The position numbers were made by a program, and so were the translations under genes. A stretch of 64,000 nucleotides of DNA from Anisakis pegreffii (Eukaryota > Nematoda > Chromadorea > Rhabditida > Anisakidae), in assembly GCA_035041965.1 (NCBI GenBank), contig JAPYMA010000520.1, positions 124,001 to 188,000 on the forward strand. Direction: 5' to 3'. Shown here in pieces: positions 52,801 through 58,629 of this stretch; position 1 is the stretch's first letter; each line of letters begins with the position of its first letter. Under the pieces are notes generated by a model. It ran no database searches, was not told the origin of the DNA, and saw only the letters and a program-made list of their open reading frames with translations.

Positions 52801-55800
52801 TGCTAGAAATTGATAGTAATCTCTTTGGTCGCAACTTTTCTCATTAGTTTGCTCAAACAAAAACATATTTTTGTTGCATTGTGGTGAACTCCGACATTTC
52901 TGAATGAACTGAATCAGACATTACAATTGCAATGAATTTTTATGATTTGCGAAGCACATTCGTGAAAGCCGTGTTCGTTGAAAATCGAGACAACTTTGCA
53001 GTCGCAGTGATTTTCTGTTGATATAGACGAGATGAACTGCTCGTGCATATTCATTCCTTCGCTGGATTTTGTTTTTGATCATTCATGATAATGAGCATGA
53101 GTTTTCTGTTCCACATCAAAAATGCACAATTCATCTGTGACTCTGTTCAGATAACGAGCACTTGATGTTTCGTGGTAATTCATTAGCGACTAAAGCGATG
53201 GAAGCTTATATGAAGCTCGTAGCTGATGAATATCTGAAGGTCAGTTTATCGACATCATCCGGGTTGATATCCTCTAAATTGTAATGTACGTTGGGGAACG
53301 ATGCTTTCAAGGGTTTTTGTTGTGTATTGAAATTCCCTGGTGCGAGAAACCAGACAGTGTTCTTATACCAGACAGTGCCAACCACTTTACTGTGAATTGA
53401 ATCCGATGAAATTGTCTGAATCGGTAGCTCGTATTGAGAAATTTCCGCTGTTTGCAATTTGCTATTATCGACTGCCTTCATGAACAACTACCACCAAGCG
53501 ATATATTTATCCACATTCCATACGAATGCTTTGGCGATCCGTAATCTTGAATTTACAGGAAACGTTGGGTGAATTTGTTAAATCAATATTGGAAACGAAA
53601 GAAAGTTGTGAGGTTGATCCACTCAAAATGGTTGGCTGTAACCAAACAATTCTTGAAAGGAATCGTCAACACCTGACTTATAACGTTCAAGCTGCTTGGG
53701 GTAAAATTGTTAATAGGTATGCGGATCGATTCCAGCTTCAGCTCGATTATTTTTCACAACATTAATTACTTGCTCATCAATTTGCATTCTGTTTTCAGTA
53801 CAAGCTCATTTCCGTTGGAATTGCGTGACATTTTCGACTCGCTGCGACGACGTCTTGAAAAGGCTGATCGCCGTGATTTGGCCGATACGCTCATATCGTC
53901 AAGTATTTTCCTGAGGTTCCTTTGTCCAGCCATACTCAGTCCGAGTCTTTTCAATTTGGTAAGTTGCTCCGCGTATCATTTCGTTTGTCATTATTGCTGG
54001 CATTTTTGAACCTCTTTCAAAGCTCTGCCCGTATCACTTTATCAACCCGAGTCACCTTCTCAATGCCTTGATTTTTATTAAATGCCGTGATAGAAATGCT
54101 TCCGTATATATCTAGGTGAACTGTATCCTCTGATGTTCGTACAATTTTCAAAATTGCCTTTAAGTTTTAATTCGATGTCGACTTTAGTTGTTCGAACGCA
54201 CCACCCTTCAGTGATACAATAGACATACATCTTAAAAATGACATCTCAGGTATCAGAATATCCGTCCGGCCCGGCAGCAAGAAATTTGACGTTGATAGCG
54301 AAGACGCTGCAAACATTAGCAAACTTCACGAAGTTCGGTGGTAAAGAACACTATATGGAATTTATGAATGAGTTTGTGAGTCGTGAGTGGGATAATATGC
54401 ATCATTATTTGATGCGTATCTCAACGGCACCGCCGCGCAACGATAAGCAATCGGTGTCAACGAATGAATCGGACAGCTACAACCTTGATGTAGGCAAAGA
54501 GATATCACTTCTGCATGGATATCTTGACGAGATTTGGACCCAACAGGTGTGCTTTCGCTTGATATATTAATACGTAATGATGCATGAAGATTAATCATTG
54601 CAAGATAAGGCTTGCACAAGATACCCAGAATGAAGAGCAATCAAGATTTTGAAAGTAGTTTTGCAAAGCGAACCAACTTGACAATGACAATGATTTGCTG
54701 CATGAGTAAACAGAGGGCAACCATAAGCAAAGAATCGAGTGAGTTTAAGCATATATTTTAGGTACACGAACAAGTGATTGCTGAAGATCAAAGTTTGGAA
54801 GATCTGAGGAAAATTCTCACGAAGCTCGACATGCGCCGTCAGGGTGCCAGTGACTCATGCATTGATATGCATGAATACGATTCACGCAATGCACAAAGTC
54901 CTGCATCGGATTACGATAATACTGGTCTTCTGAAGTATGTGTTCCCTCTGAATTTCTTCTCGGCATCCAATTTCACATTTCCCAAATCAGTCGTTCGTCG
55001 TGATTGTTGCTCGCACATTGAGTGTTATTTTATTTATTCAGAAATGCATTCTTCGTTCTTCAATTTACCCCTGAGAACGTATAAAGATCAAACATTGCAG
55101 AATGAAGTAAATGAATTCAAAAAATCATATTCTGCTAGGCACAGATTAGTCGTTAGTCGTTTTCGCTGTGTAGTTCATTCGTTTCGTATTGTTTGGATGT
55201 GTGATTTGAAAGCGTTCAACGACAACGATCCAACTTCAGATCTCGTAATCACAACGTACCAGCATATCCATATGTGCGCGGTATCGGTCAAGCACAAGTG
55301 ATGAGTCGTAGTACACCAGCATCACATCTTGGTACTAACGATGATTATGTGCTCGATATTGCGCTACTCAATGACAGTCTTGCCGTAAGACAGGCTGGCA
55401 TTTGTGTGCAACAACATCGCAGTGCTCAACACAAAAATCACCGACAAGCTTTCGATTTCCCACCGAAAGAACGGAGCAAGCCAAGGTGATTACGGTTTAT
55501 ATGCTCTACTTACCCACTCCTAATGAGGAGTATGCATCTAACAATTAGTTATTCAGCGACTCATTTAAATGAATATTTGCAGGAACTCACCTGTTGTTCA
55601 TTCAACGTTGAATGGCGAATCTCATTCACATACTAGCGTCTTCCAAAACTGTGACAATGTGAGCGCTATCGCAACCACATCCTCATCCAATATCTCAAGA
55701 GTATCGCCGAAATCGTTCAATACGGCCCTAACGAATCGTCACACCGAGAATGACACGGACTCTGACGATGAAGATGGTCTAATAAGCCAACAAATGCGAC

Positions 55801-58174
55801 ATCCAAGACCACCTCGTAAGGGTAAACGAAGAGTTGTAAATGGTTCATCATCACACAGTCGTCATGAAACACCAACCCGAACGGCAACAACTGTTGTTGC
55901 ATCACAACCTCCTTCAAGCGGATATCAAAGTCAGAATCACAGTAGCAGGTGTCTTTTTGTCTGGATCATTCACTCCCAACTAGGGATTCTTCAGCTTAAC
56001 TTGGGCATTATGATATCATTGGCGTCTGACTTCACCTAGCACTATCCTCACTTTCCATTAAAATGCTCATTGTGATTAGAATCGTCTGTCCAGTTTTTAG
56101 TAGAACAGCCCAAACTATCCGAGTACGCAATTCGATAAACCGCTTCATTATTCAATGCATCTCGTAACTGAACAGTCGTTGTTACGTTCGTCGTTCGGTT
56201 GAATCTCCATGAATGCAATATCTTTTACAGTTTGAGTTCATCGAATAGTAGCAGTCCAGTGGAGCGTTCGAATCCGGTGAATGCTGTTGAATGTACGTCC
56301 TCACAGTCAGCGGCAGCACTGAAAATTGCGAACAAAATGTTCACGCAGCATTCAGCGATGCCATCTACCTCATATCATCCATCACAGAAACAATCTCCCA
56401 AAAATGATCATCTGACTATGGATGCGTCTGCTTCTGCCACTGCAACAGCTACTATCGACTCACCTCAGTGCTATCGCTCTTCAGCTCATCTAGCCACTTC
56501 CGAGACGGCCACAGTTCATGACGTGACGAAATGTTCATTACCACGGTATTTTTTTTTGCAACTTTTGAAAATTTTTACTCATCACTTTTACATAGATAAC
56601 TCATTATGACAAGATAGATTTAGGCAGGTAAACTGAAGCGTGTTAAGAGTGAACACCGTGTGTCGCCACGTTTAAGTGGGACCGGGATTGATTGTAACGT
56701 CGTCTCATTTCAAAATTATTTCACCAGACTGACTGCTTACTCGGCAGTTCCTTTGTTGAGATGAATTTTCAAGGCGAGGCGAGAACTGGTCATAAAAATT
56801 TCTCTTGCGGTTTCGGCATTTTTCATGTATGACTGATGAGAAGTATTGCTGAATTCTCGCAATTTCATCACATTCAATTTATGAAACGACTTCCAATTCG
56901 AACGGATATTGTGAATCGCATCAATGTATATTTCAATCATTTCACATCCTTCAGAACAAATCCGAGATACTCGGGGCGATCTTCATACGGTACAGCAGCT
57001 AACATTGGTGTTGTAAAGCCGACGTTGATTGATGTTGGTAACGATAATGATATTTCGACTGCGACTGCGATGCCAGTAAGGAGTGGTGATTCGCTGAACG
57101 AAAGTGGCGCTGATCTGAAGCATTATGACGATGTTTGGACAGTTACTGAACGTAGAAAGAAGTTTGTGATTGCTTTGCTTTTGTGTTTAATCGCTGTTGA
57201 ATTCAGTGAAGGGTTAATATCACGAAGGAAGCTTCAAACGCTGAGGTGTCTTTTCATAATTCTACATGATTTCACGAAAAATTATCAGTCGTTACCCAAA
57301 GCGCACATTTTTTTCAGTTTCTGATGCAAAAATCATTGAAGAAATGAAGGTAGCTGAACATTTGATTTATGTTCTATTGAAAAGTGTGATAATTTGCCAA
57401 TTCAGCCGACTTTCTAAGGTTATCATTGTTTGCAGTTTACCAAATCGGTGGAAAAATGCACAGTCCGTCGACGTAAATGTTCAGCAAAACCAGCAGGTTA
57501 GCAACATTCGCTCCTCTCTTCTCTGAAAAAGTCGTTTATGAGTTCTAGATTTTTGAGCTTGGTATTTGGTGCTCCATTATGATATTATTTAATGTTGACG
57601 ACAAATTGTTTTGATATTTTCTAGTGATAATAAATGAGACTAGGTGTTCTCTGTAGTTTAGTCGGCGCCCTCTTGTGCGATGTGGCAGTACTTTGAAATT
57701 TTGCAGGAAATAATTGAGCAACAAAAACGAGAAATATTGCGATTACTGAAGGAAAATGAAGAGTTGAAGAAACATGTTGCATCATCGCAACAAAATACAA
57801 ATTCAACTCACATATCAATTGAACACGAAAATGGCGACGTTCAACCCGTAAGTTTTATCCCTGACCACTCATGATGGTGTTGTTTCATTTCGACCTATTC
57901 TTGAGAAATCAGTCGGTGGTTGTATATCTTCTTACCTAACTCGTACGTGCCGCTGTGAATTGTTTGGTTCAATCTCAGTGATAACTGACCTGTGGTAATT
58001 TCGTCATGCGGTCAGTGACGGCATTTTCGTTTCACACCTGCACTTCTCGGACACATGAACACTTGATTGTTTCAGTTTGCGGACAGTGGCGCATCTGAAG
58101 ACAGCTATGATTCGTTGAGTTCGTTCAGCGATCATGCGGCCAGTTTGCCTCAGAAAGCAGCCACACACTGCTAG
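16594..58174 (+). CDS. gap-2: Ras GTPase-activating protein, SynGAP/DAB2IP family (GAP-2-like), whole gene
   Basis: Spliced CDS for the reference form: 16594-16804, 24233-24384, 26044-26097, 27900-27994, 35205-35404, 35662-35785, 47474-47674, 47892-48032, 52214-52363, 52477-52631, 53151-53239, 53559-53716, 53799-53958, 54250-54546, 54762-54934, 55240-55485, 55583-55948, 56231-56545, 56955-57161, 57436-57496, 57707-57847, 58076-58174. The sum is 3795 nt (1264 residues plus stop) with no internal stop, and all junction phases agree. Order: membrane-anchor head (residues 14-34), family linker (KRTKS 152-156, HESLLS 222-227), PH C-terminal half (about 238-280), C2 (about 285-400), RasGAP (about 440-690; arginine finger R502; FLRFLCPAI 614-622), polar tail, coiled coil (about 1186-1210). 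Family knowledge: such proteins switch off Ras and Rap by speeding GTP hydrolysis at membranes. Orthology to C. elegans GAP-2 rests on recognition, not a search. Least certain: which first exon is used, and the end of exon 19. Confidence 0.93.
19261..19306 (+). CDS. gap-2: Candidate alternative first exon 1d ([15 protein letters not shown])
   Basis: ATG with 15 codons plus one base and a full consensus donor GTGAGT at 19307. The phase is 1 and the junction codon with 24233 would be CAG (Q). The peptide carries a CCIYC cluster within its first 14 residues, which would suit lipid modification, although the sequence cannot show that. No TATA box was found in front. Confidence 0.38.
21305..21364 (+). 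repeat. Diverged 26-bp direct repeat ahead of a TATA-like sequence
   Basis: Copies at 21305-21330 and 21339-21364 are 26 bp each and differ at four positions, all transitions. The second runs straight into ATATAAAG (21361-21368). Confidence 0.6.
22868..22964 (+). CDS. gap-2: Candidate alternative first exon 1e ([14 protein letters not shown]...)
   Basis: ATG with 32 codons plus one base, ending ...DRQIDISY at donor GTACAT (22965), phase 1, 1.27 kb upstream of exon 2. The junction reads ...[12 protein letters not shown]. The start is serine-rich and basic and the peptide looks like ordinary protein. The donor is weaker than in 1a or 1d, and the frame stays open for another 55 codons beyond it, so this may be a chance reading frame. 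Confidence 0.33.
24233..24384 (+). CDS. gap-2: GAP-2 exon 2 (N-terminal common exon)
   Basis: Residues 71-121 of the reference form: [21 protein letters not shown], then a glycine- and asparagine-rich run to ...SNALYQ. The donor is GTGAGT at 24385, phase 0. The other two frames hit stops, so the frame is fixed. The acceptor is TTTGCAG at 24232, followed at once by a second AG (24233-24234). That tandem could shift the incoming phase by two bases and so accept phase-0 first exons. No domain is recognised here; it is probably a flexible head. Confidence 0.82.
24385..26043 (+). other. gap-2: Intron 2, with a 130-codon chance-length ORF
   Basis: An open frame at 24549-24941 is the longest non-exonic one in the window, but it lacks a convincing phase-0 donor and is not called an exon. 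Confidence 0.6.
26044..26097 (+). CDS. gap-2: GAP-2 exon 3 (18-residue linker exon)
   Basis: Eighteen codons ([18 protein letters not shown]), symmetric 0-0 phase, strong acceptor CTCCTTTCAG and donor GTGAGG. Because its length is a multiple of three and both ends are phase 0, it could be skipped without changing frame, as in a cassette exon. No known motif. Confidence 0.72.
26098..27899 (+). other. gap-2: Intron 3
   Basis: 1.8 kb; nothing seen apart from chance reading frames. Confidence 0.7.
27900..27994 (+). CDS. gap-2: GAP-2 exon 4 (KRTKS family motif)
   Basis: Residues 140-171: [20 protein letters not shown], then [11 protein letters not shown]. The KRTKS-x-x-KLDR block is a hallmark that SynGAP and DAB2IP carry just before the second part of their PH domain. 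Its basic, serine-rich character suggests phosphorylation and lipid contact (inference). Acceptor ATTTTCAG, donor GTGAGT, phase 2. Confidence 0.9.
32561..32714 (+). CDS. gap-2: Alternative internal first exon ([17 protein letters not shown]...)
   Basis: ATG at 32561 opens 51 codons plus two bases, ending ...[10 protein letters not shown] at donor GTAAGA (32715). The phase is 2, exactly what exon 5 at 35205 needs; the junction makes CGT (R) and continues [11 protein letters not shown]. An AATAATTCAG acceptor ends at 32540, 20 nt before the ATG, suiting trans-splicing. This isoform would lose the head and the KRTKS motif of exons 2-4 and replace them with a new head ending in a basic cluster (FRRKRR). 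A second frame through the same DNA is also open but ends in phase 1, which does not fit exon 5. Confidence 0.6.
34577..34594 (+). repeat. Short ATA/AAT microsatellite
   Basis: About six ATA units in the intron between exons 4 and 5. Confidence 0.7.
35205..35404 (+). CDS. gap-2: GAP-2 exon 5 (SHESLLS family block)
   Basis: Residues 171-238. It starts [15 protein letters not shown], passes a glycine-rich run, and ends [22 protein letters not shown]. The SRSHESLLS string is one of the most conserved non-catalytic blocks of SynGAP/DAB2IP proteins and lies just before the PH continuation. Acceptor AATTTCAG; donor GTAATA; phase 2 in, 1 out. This exon and the next fix the family assignment. Confidence 0.93.
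35662..35785 (+). CDS. gap-2: GAP-2 exon 6 (C-terminal half of PH domain)
   Basis: Residues 238-279: [20 protein letters not shown], then [22 protein letters not shown]. It matches the last strands and final helix of the family's split PH domain: I-x-P-V/I-H-x-S, C-F-x-V, Y/F-x-C-R, and the helix E-R-x-x-W-I-E-N with its invariant tryptophan. PH domains bind phosphoinositides. The acceptor reads TTGTGAAG, an AAG site rather than the CAG or TAG used elsewhere in this gene, but frame and conservation leave no better choice. Donor GTGAGT, phase 2. Confidence 0.93.
41172..41323 (+). CDS. Weak candidate first exon inside the 11.7 kb intron
   Basis: ATG ([17 protein letters not shown]...) opens 50 codons plus two bases and ends ...IRLLSDILM at donor GTAAGA (41324), phase 2, which would join exon 7 (47474) as ...[14 protein letters not shown]. 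Such a protein would start at the C2 domain without PH or linker. The opposite strand is also open across this stretch and looks equally protein-like, so coding direction is uncertain. Confidence 0.25.
46496..46518 (+). repeat. Imperfect TTG microsatellite
   Basis: Seven to eight TTG-type units interrupted by one TTA, in the PH-to-C2 intron. Confidence 0.6.
47474..47674 (+). CDS. gap-2: GAP-2 exon 7 (C2 domain, first part)
   Basis: Residues 280-346. It begins [20 protein letters not shown], continuous with the PH helix, then [20 protein letters not shown] and [20 protein letters not shown], ending GEHFDY. The L-x-I-W-I-x-E-A-K-x-x-P start, the Y-Y-C-E-I-C-L-D strand and the F-W-G-E-H-F block are diagnostic of the SynGAP-type C2 domain. 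In SynGAP the C2 domain contributes to Rap GAP activity (family knowledge). Acceptor CTTGCAG; donor GTACTA, phase 2. The PH-to-C2 intron upstream is 11.7 kb. Confidence 0.95.
47892..48032 (+). CDS. gap-2: GAP-2 exon 8 (C2 domain, second part)
   Basis: Residues 347-393: [20 protein letters not shown], then [20 protein letters not shown] and HPVERW. The L-Y-R-D-x-D-x-K-K-K-K run followed by x-x-G-Y-V-x-x and ending E-R/Q-W matches the family C2 closely. Acceptor TTTGTAG; donor GTTAGT; phase 2 both sides. Confidence 0.94.
51790..51791 (+). promoter_or_regulatory. Possible trans-splice acceptor for the short isoform
   Basis: ACTTATTCTAG ends at 51791, 42 nt before the ATG at 51834. Frame 0 is open directly from this AG, but exon 8 ends in phase 2, so an ordinary internal exon is excluded. 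A leader acceptor fits better. Confidence 0.35.
51834..52027 (+). CDS. gap-2: Alternative first exon for a short GAP-domain isoform
   Basis: ATG ([20 protein letters not shown]...) opens 64 codons plus two bases to donor GTGTGT (52028). The phase is 2, as required by exon 9 at 52214, only 186 bp away; the junction codon is CGG (R), followed by [11 protein letters not shown]. The peptide starts polar and serine-rich, then becomes basic and aromatic ([10 protein letters not shown]...RTLFWVYYR). The product would lack the whole head, PH and nearly all of C2 while keeping the full RasGAP domain and tail. Confidence 0.52.
52214..52363 (+). CDS. gap-2: GAP-2 exon 9 (end of C2, lead-in to RasGAP)
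   Basis: Residues 393-443: [20 protein letters not shown], then [20 protein letters not shown] and [11 protein letters not shown]. The W-Y-x-V strand closes C2. The [15 protein letters not shown] block is the conserved bridge into the GAP domain. The variable loop is glycine- and lysine-rich, as in mammalian SynGAP, but much shorter. Acceptor CTTGCAG; donor GTTTGC, phase 2. Confidence 0.94.
52477..52631 (+). CDS. gap-2: GAP-2 exon 10 (RasGAP domain start)
   Basis: Residues 444-495: [20 protein letters not shown], then [20 protein letters not shown] and [12 protein letters not shown]. These are the first helices of the RasGAP fold, with L-E-P-x-L-x-V-K-x-K-E, A-x-x-M-V-x-I and the F-L-x-D-L-x-M-S-E-V-D block. 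Acceptor ATTTCAG; donor GTGAGT, phase 1. Confidence 0.95.
52632..53150 (+). other. gap-2: Intron 10
   Basis: 519 bp, AT-rich; nothing recognisable. Confidence 0.75.
53151..53239 (+). CDS. gap-2: GAP-2 exon 11 (arginine finger)
   Basis: Residues 495-524: [20 protein letters not shown], then [10 protein letters not shown]. The arginine of [11 protein letters not shown] (R502, codon 53171-53173) sits where the catalytic arginine finger of RasGAPs lies, the residue inserted into the Ras active site. Its presence predicts an active enzyme. The usual FRENTLATK reads FRGNSLATK here, with G replacing E after the finger. Acceptor GTTCAG; donor GTCAGT, phase 0. Confidence 0.96.
53240..53558 (+). other. 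gap-2: Intron 11, open on the antisense strand
   Basis: 319 bp with unusually balanced base composition. The minus strand is open from 53487 through the intron into exon 11 (about 93 codons). An 11-bp direct repeat (ACCAGACAGTG) occurs twice near 53350-53380. Confidence 0.6.
53559..53716 (+). CDS. gap-2: GAP-2 exon 12 (RasGAP domain, middle)
   Basis: Residues 525-577: [20 protein letters not shown], then [20 protein letters not shown] and [12 protein letters not shown]. The L-G-E-F-x-K-x-I-x-E...C-E-V-D-P block is standard for the family. The loop C-terminal to it has a single E-R-N-R-Q-H-L where mammalian members have E-H-Q-x-N-L. Acceptor TTTACAG; donor GTATGC, phase 2. Confidence 0.95.
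53799..53958 (+). CDS. gap-2: GAP-2 exon 13 (Ras[12 protein letters not shown] signature)
   Basis: Residues 577-630: [20 protein letters not shown], then [20 protein letters not shown] and [12 protein letters not shown]. The F-L-R-F-L-x-C-P-A-I signature is the second invariant RasGAP motif; R616 corresponds to the arginine that stabilises the finger loop. Acceptor TTTTCAG; donor GTAAGT, phase 0. Confidence 0.97.
54250..54546 (+). CDS. gap-2: GAP-2 exon 14 (end of RasGAP domain)
   Basis: Ninety-nine codons, residues 631-729. It starts [20 protein letters not shown] and [20 protein letters not shown], the last GAP helices; the E-Y-P, L-T-L-I-A-K, L-A-N-F and F-M-N-x-F blocks are all present. 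A serine-rich insert (about [20 protein letters not shown]) follows and leads to the family's D-x-G-K/R-E-x-x-x-L-H helix. Acceptor ATCTCAG; donor GTGTGC; phase 0 at both ends. Confidence 0.96.
54762..54934 (+). CDS. gap-2: GAP-2 exon 15 (post-GAP helix)
   Basis: Residues 730-787: [20 protein letters not shown], then [20 protein letters not shown] and a polar end. It probably forms the amphipathic helix after the GAP fold and then enters disordered tail. Acceptor ATTTTAG; donor GTATGT, phase 2. The frame stays open through the following intron (see findings). Confidence 0.9.
55240..55485 (+). CDS. gap-2: GAP-2 exon 16 (disordered tail)
   Basis: Residues 787-869, beginning [20 protein letters not shown] and ending [12 protein letters not shown]. 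No domain; histidine-, glutamine- and serine-rich. The acceptor CTTCAG at 55239 restores the frame from exon 15 (AA+A = K). Donor GTGATT, phase 2. Confidence 0.87.
55583..55948 (+). CDS. gap-2: GAP-2 exon 17 (tail; acidic and basic-proline patches)
   Basis: Residues 869-991, the longest exon. Mostly serine, threonine and asparagine, with an acidic patch ([10 protein letters not shown]) followed at once by a basic proline-rich patch ([14 protein letters not shown]). The latter resembles SH3-binding or nuclear-import motifs, and the former a casein-kinase-2 site; both readings are inference. Acceptor TTTGCAG; donor GTGTCT, phase 2. Confidence 0.9.
56231..56545 (+). CDS. gap-2: GAP-2 exon 18 (serine/alanine-rich tail)
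   Basis: Residues 992-1096, starting [20 protein letters not shown]. Low complexity in places ([12 protein letters not shown]), with several S-P and T-P sites that could be phosphorylated. No domain. Acceptor TTTTACAG; donor GTATTT, phase 2. Confidence 0.88.
56546..56954 (+). other. gap-2: Intron 18
   Basis: 409 bp; nothing seen apart from the open frame that runs into exon 19. Confidence 0.7.
56955..57161 (+). CDS. gap-2: GAP-2 exon 19 (tail; 3' end uncertain)
   Basis: Residues 1097-1165, beginning [20 protein letters not shown]. Acceptor CCTTCAG. Two donors fit the phase-2 requirement of exon 20: GTTTGT at 57162 (chosen; nematode-like, ends ...TVTERRKK) and GTGTCT at 57246. The longer version would add 28 residues, including an unlikely hydrophobic run ([13 protein letters not shown]) in an otherwise polar tail, so the shorter is preferred. 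A strong GTAAGG at 57077 exists in phase 0 but leads nowhere consistent. Confidence 0.7.
57318..57349 (+). CDS. gap-2: Possible alternative micro-exon ([10 protein letters not shown])
   Basis: A very good acceptor (ATTTTTTTCAG at 57317) precedes 32 nt whose only open frame reads [10 protein letters not shown] and ends at donor GTAGCT (57350) in phase 0. Joined directly to exon 21 it gives [16 protein letters not shown], a longer coiled coil than the one made by exon 20. It needs a phase-1 donor upstream (for example GTAACG at 57040 or GTGAAG at 57205), so it would exclude exon 20. Confidence 0.3.
57436..57496 (+). CDS. gap-2: GAP-2 exon 20
   Basis: Residues 1166-1185: [20 protein letters not shown]. 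Acceptor TTTGCAG; donor GTTAGC, phase 0. Another frame (FTKSVEKC...) is open here, but it would leave phase 1 and put a stop four codons into exon 21, so it is excluded. The QQNQQ end runs smoothly into the coiled coil of exon 21. Confidence 0.7.
57707..57847 (+). CDS. gap-2: GAP-2 exon 21 (C-terminal coiled coil)
   Basis: Residues 1186-1232: [20 protein letters not shown], then KKHVASSQQ and a polar run to ...DVQP. The I-I-x-x-Q-x-x-R-I/E-x-x-L pattern corresponds to the C-terminal coiled coil of SynGAP/DAB2IP (I-I-D-A-Q-E-K-R-I), which drives oligomerisation in SynGAP; here it is much shorter. Acceptor TTTTGCAG; donor GTAAGT; phase 0 at both ends. Confidence 0.9.
58076..58174 (+). CDS. gap-2: GAP-2 exon 22 (terminal exon)
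   Basis: Thirty-two codons and [23 protein letters not shown], then [12 protein letters not shown]. Acceptor TGTTTCAG, phase 0. The end is serine-rich and acidic. There is no PDZ-binding C-terminus of the kind found on the SynGAP alpha-1 isoform, and no CaaX box. The 3' UTR is probably about 190 nt. Confidence 0.88.
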   Translation, partial: FADSGASEDSYDSLSSFSDHAASLPQKAATHC

Positions 58175-58340
58175 AACCTTCGTACGTTCTTCTGCTGCTG
58201 CTTTATGGTGGATGGCAGTTGTTGCTGTTTTGGTTGACCCGTAATAAGCGAATAATTGCAACATTTCTTCCATCAGTTCTTATTGTTCCATTTATCCAAG
58301 GCATTTTTTATTGTATCACGTGTCTCGTAGCGCATTATAT

Positions 58341-58346
58341 AATAAA
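58341..58346 (+). terminator. gap-2: Polyadenylation signal of the GAP-2 gene
   Basis: AATAAA 167 nt past the stop codon, followed by T-rich DNA. This is the first canonical signal downstream. Confidence 0.65.
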
Positions 58347-58491
58347 TTATTGTATATGACATGACTGGCTTCTTGGAAGGGTTCATTTTGTTAGTTGTGC
58401 GCCATTTATTGACACTCCTGCAACTTTAACGTGAGTGTTGCTTATTGGCTCACGAGTAGTTTTTCTAAGGTATAATCGCCAGCAACTTTTT

Positions 58492-58629
58492 ATGGAACTA
58501 AAGTCTGACTGGGGAACGAGTGCAGTAACTTTACAGACTCTTTGCAAGCCGATCATCACAATCGGATGCAAACCCCAGTCAAAACAGTGTGAACCAAAAA
58601 AGTGTGAAATATCGATGACTAAAGAATGA
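58492..58629 (+). CDS. Small cysteine-containing ORF downstream of GAP-2 (unrecognised)
   Basis: MELKSDWGTSAVTLQTLCKP, then IITIGCKPQSKQCEPKKCEI and SMTKE, 45 codons with four cysteines. The frame extends further upstream without an ATG. It could be a terminal exon or chance. A 9-bp inverted repeat (58506-58514 and 58573-58581) lies within it. No family recognised. Confidence 0.2.
   Translation: MELKSDWGTSAVTLQTLCKPIITIGCKPQSKQCEPKKCEISMTKE

Noticed and set aside
57436..57496. Alternative frame [10 protein letters not shown] in exon 20
   Set aside because: It would end in phase 1 and bring an immediate stop in exon 21.
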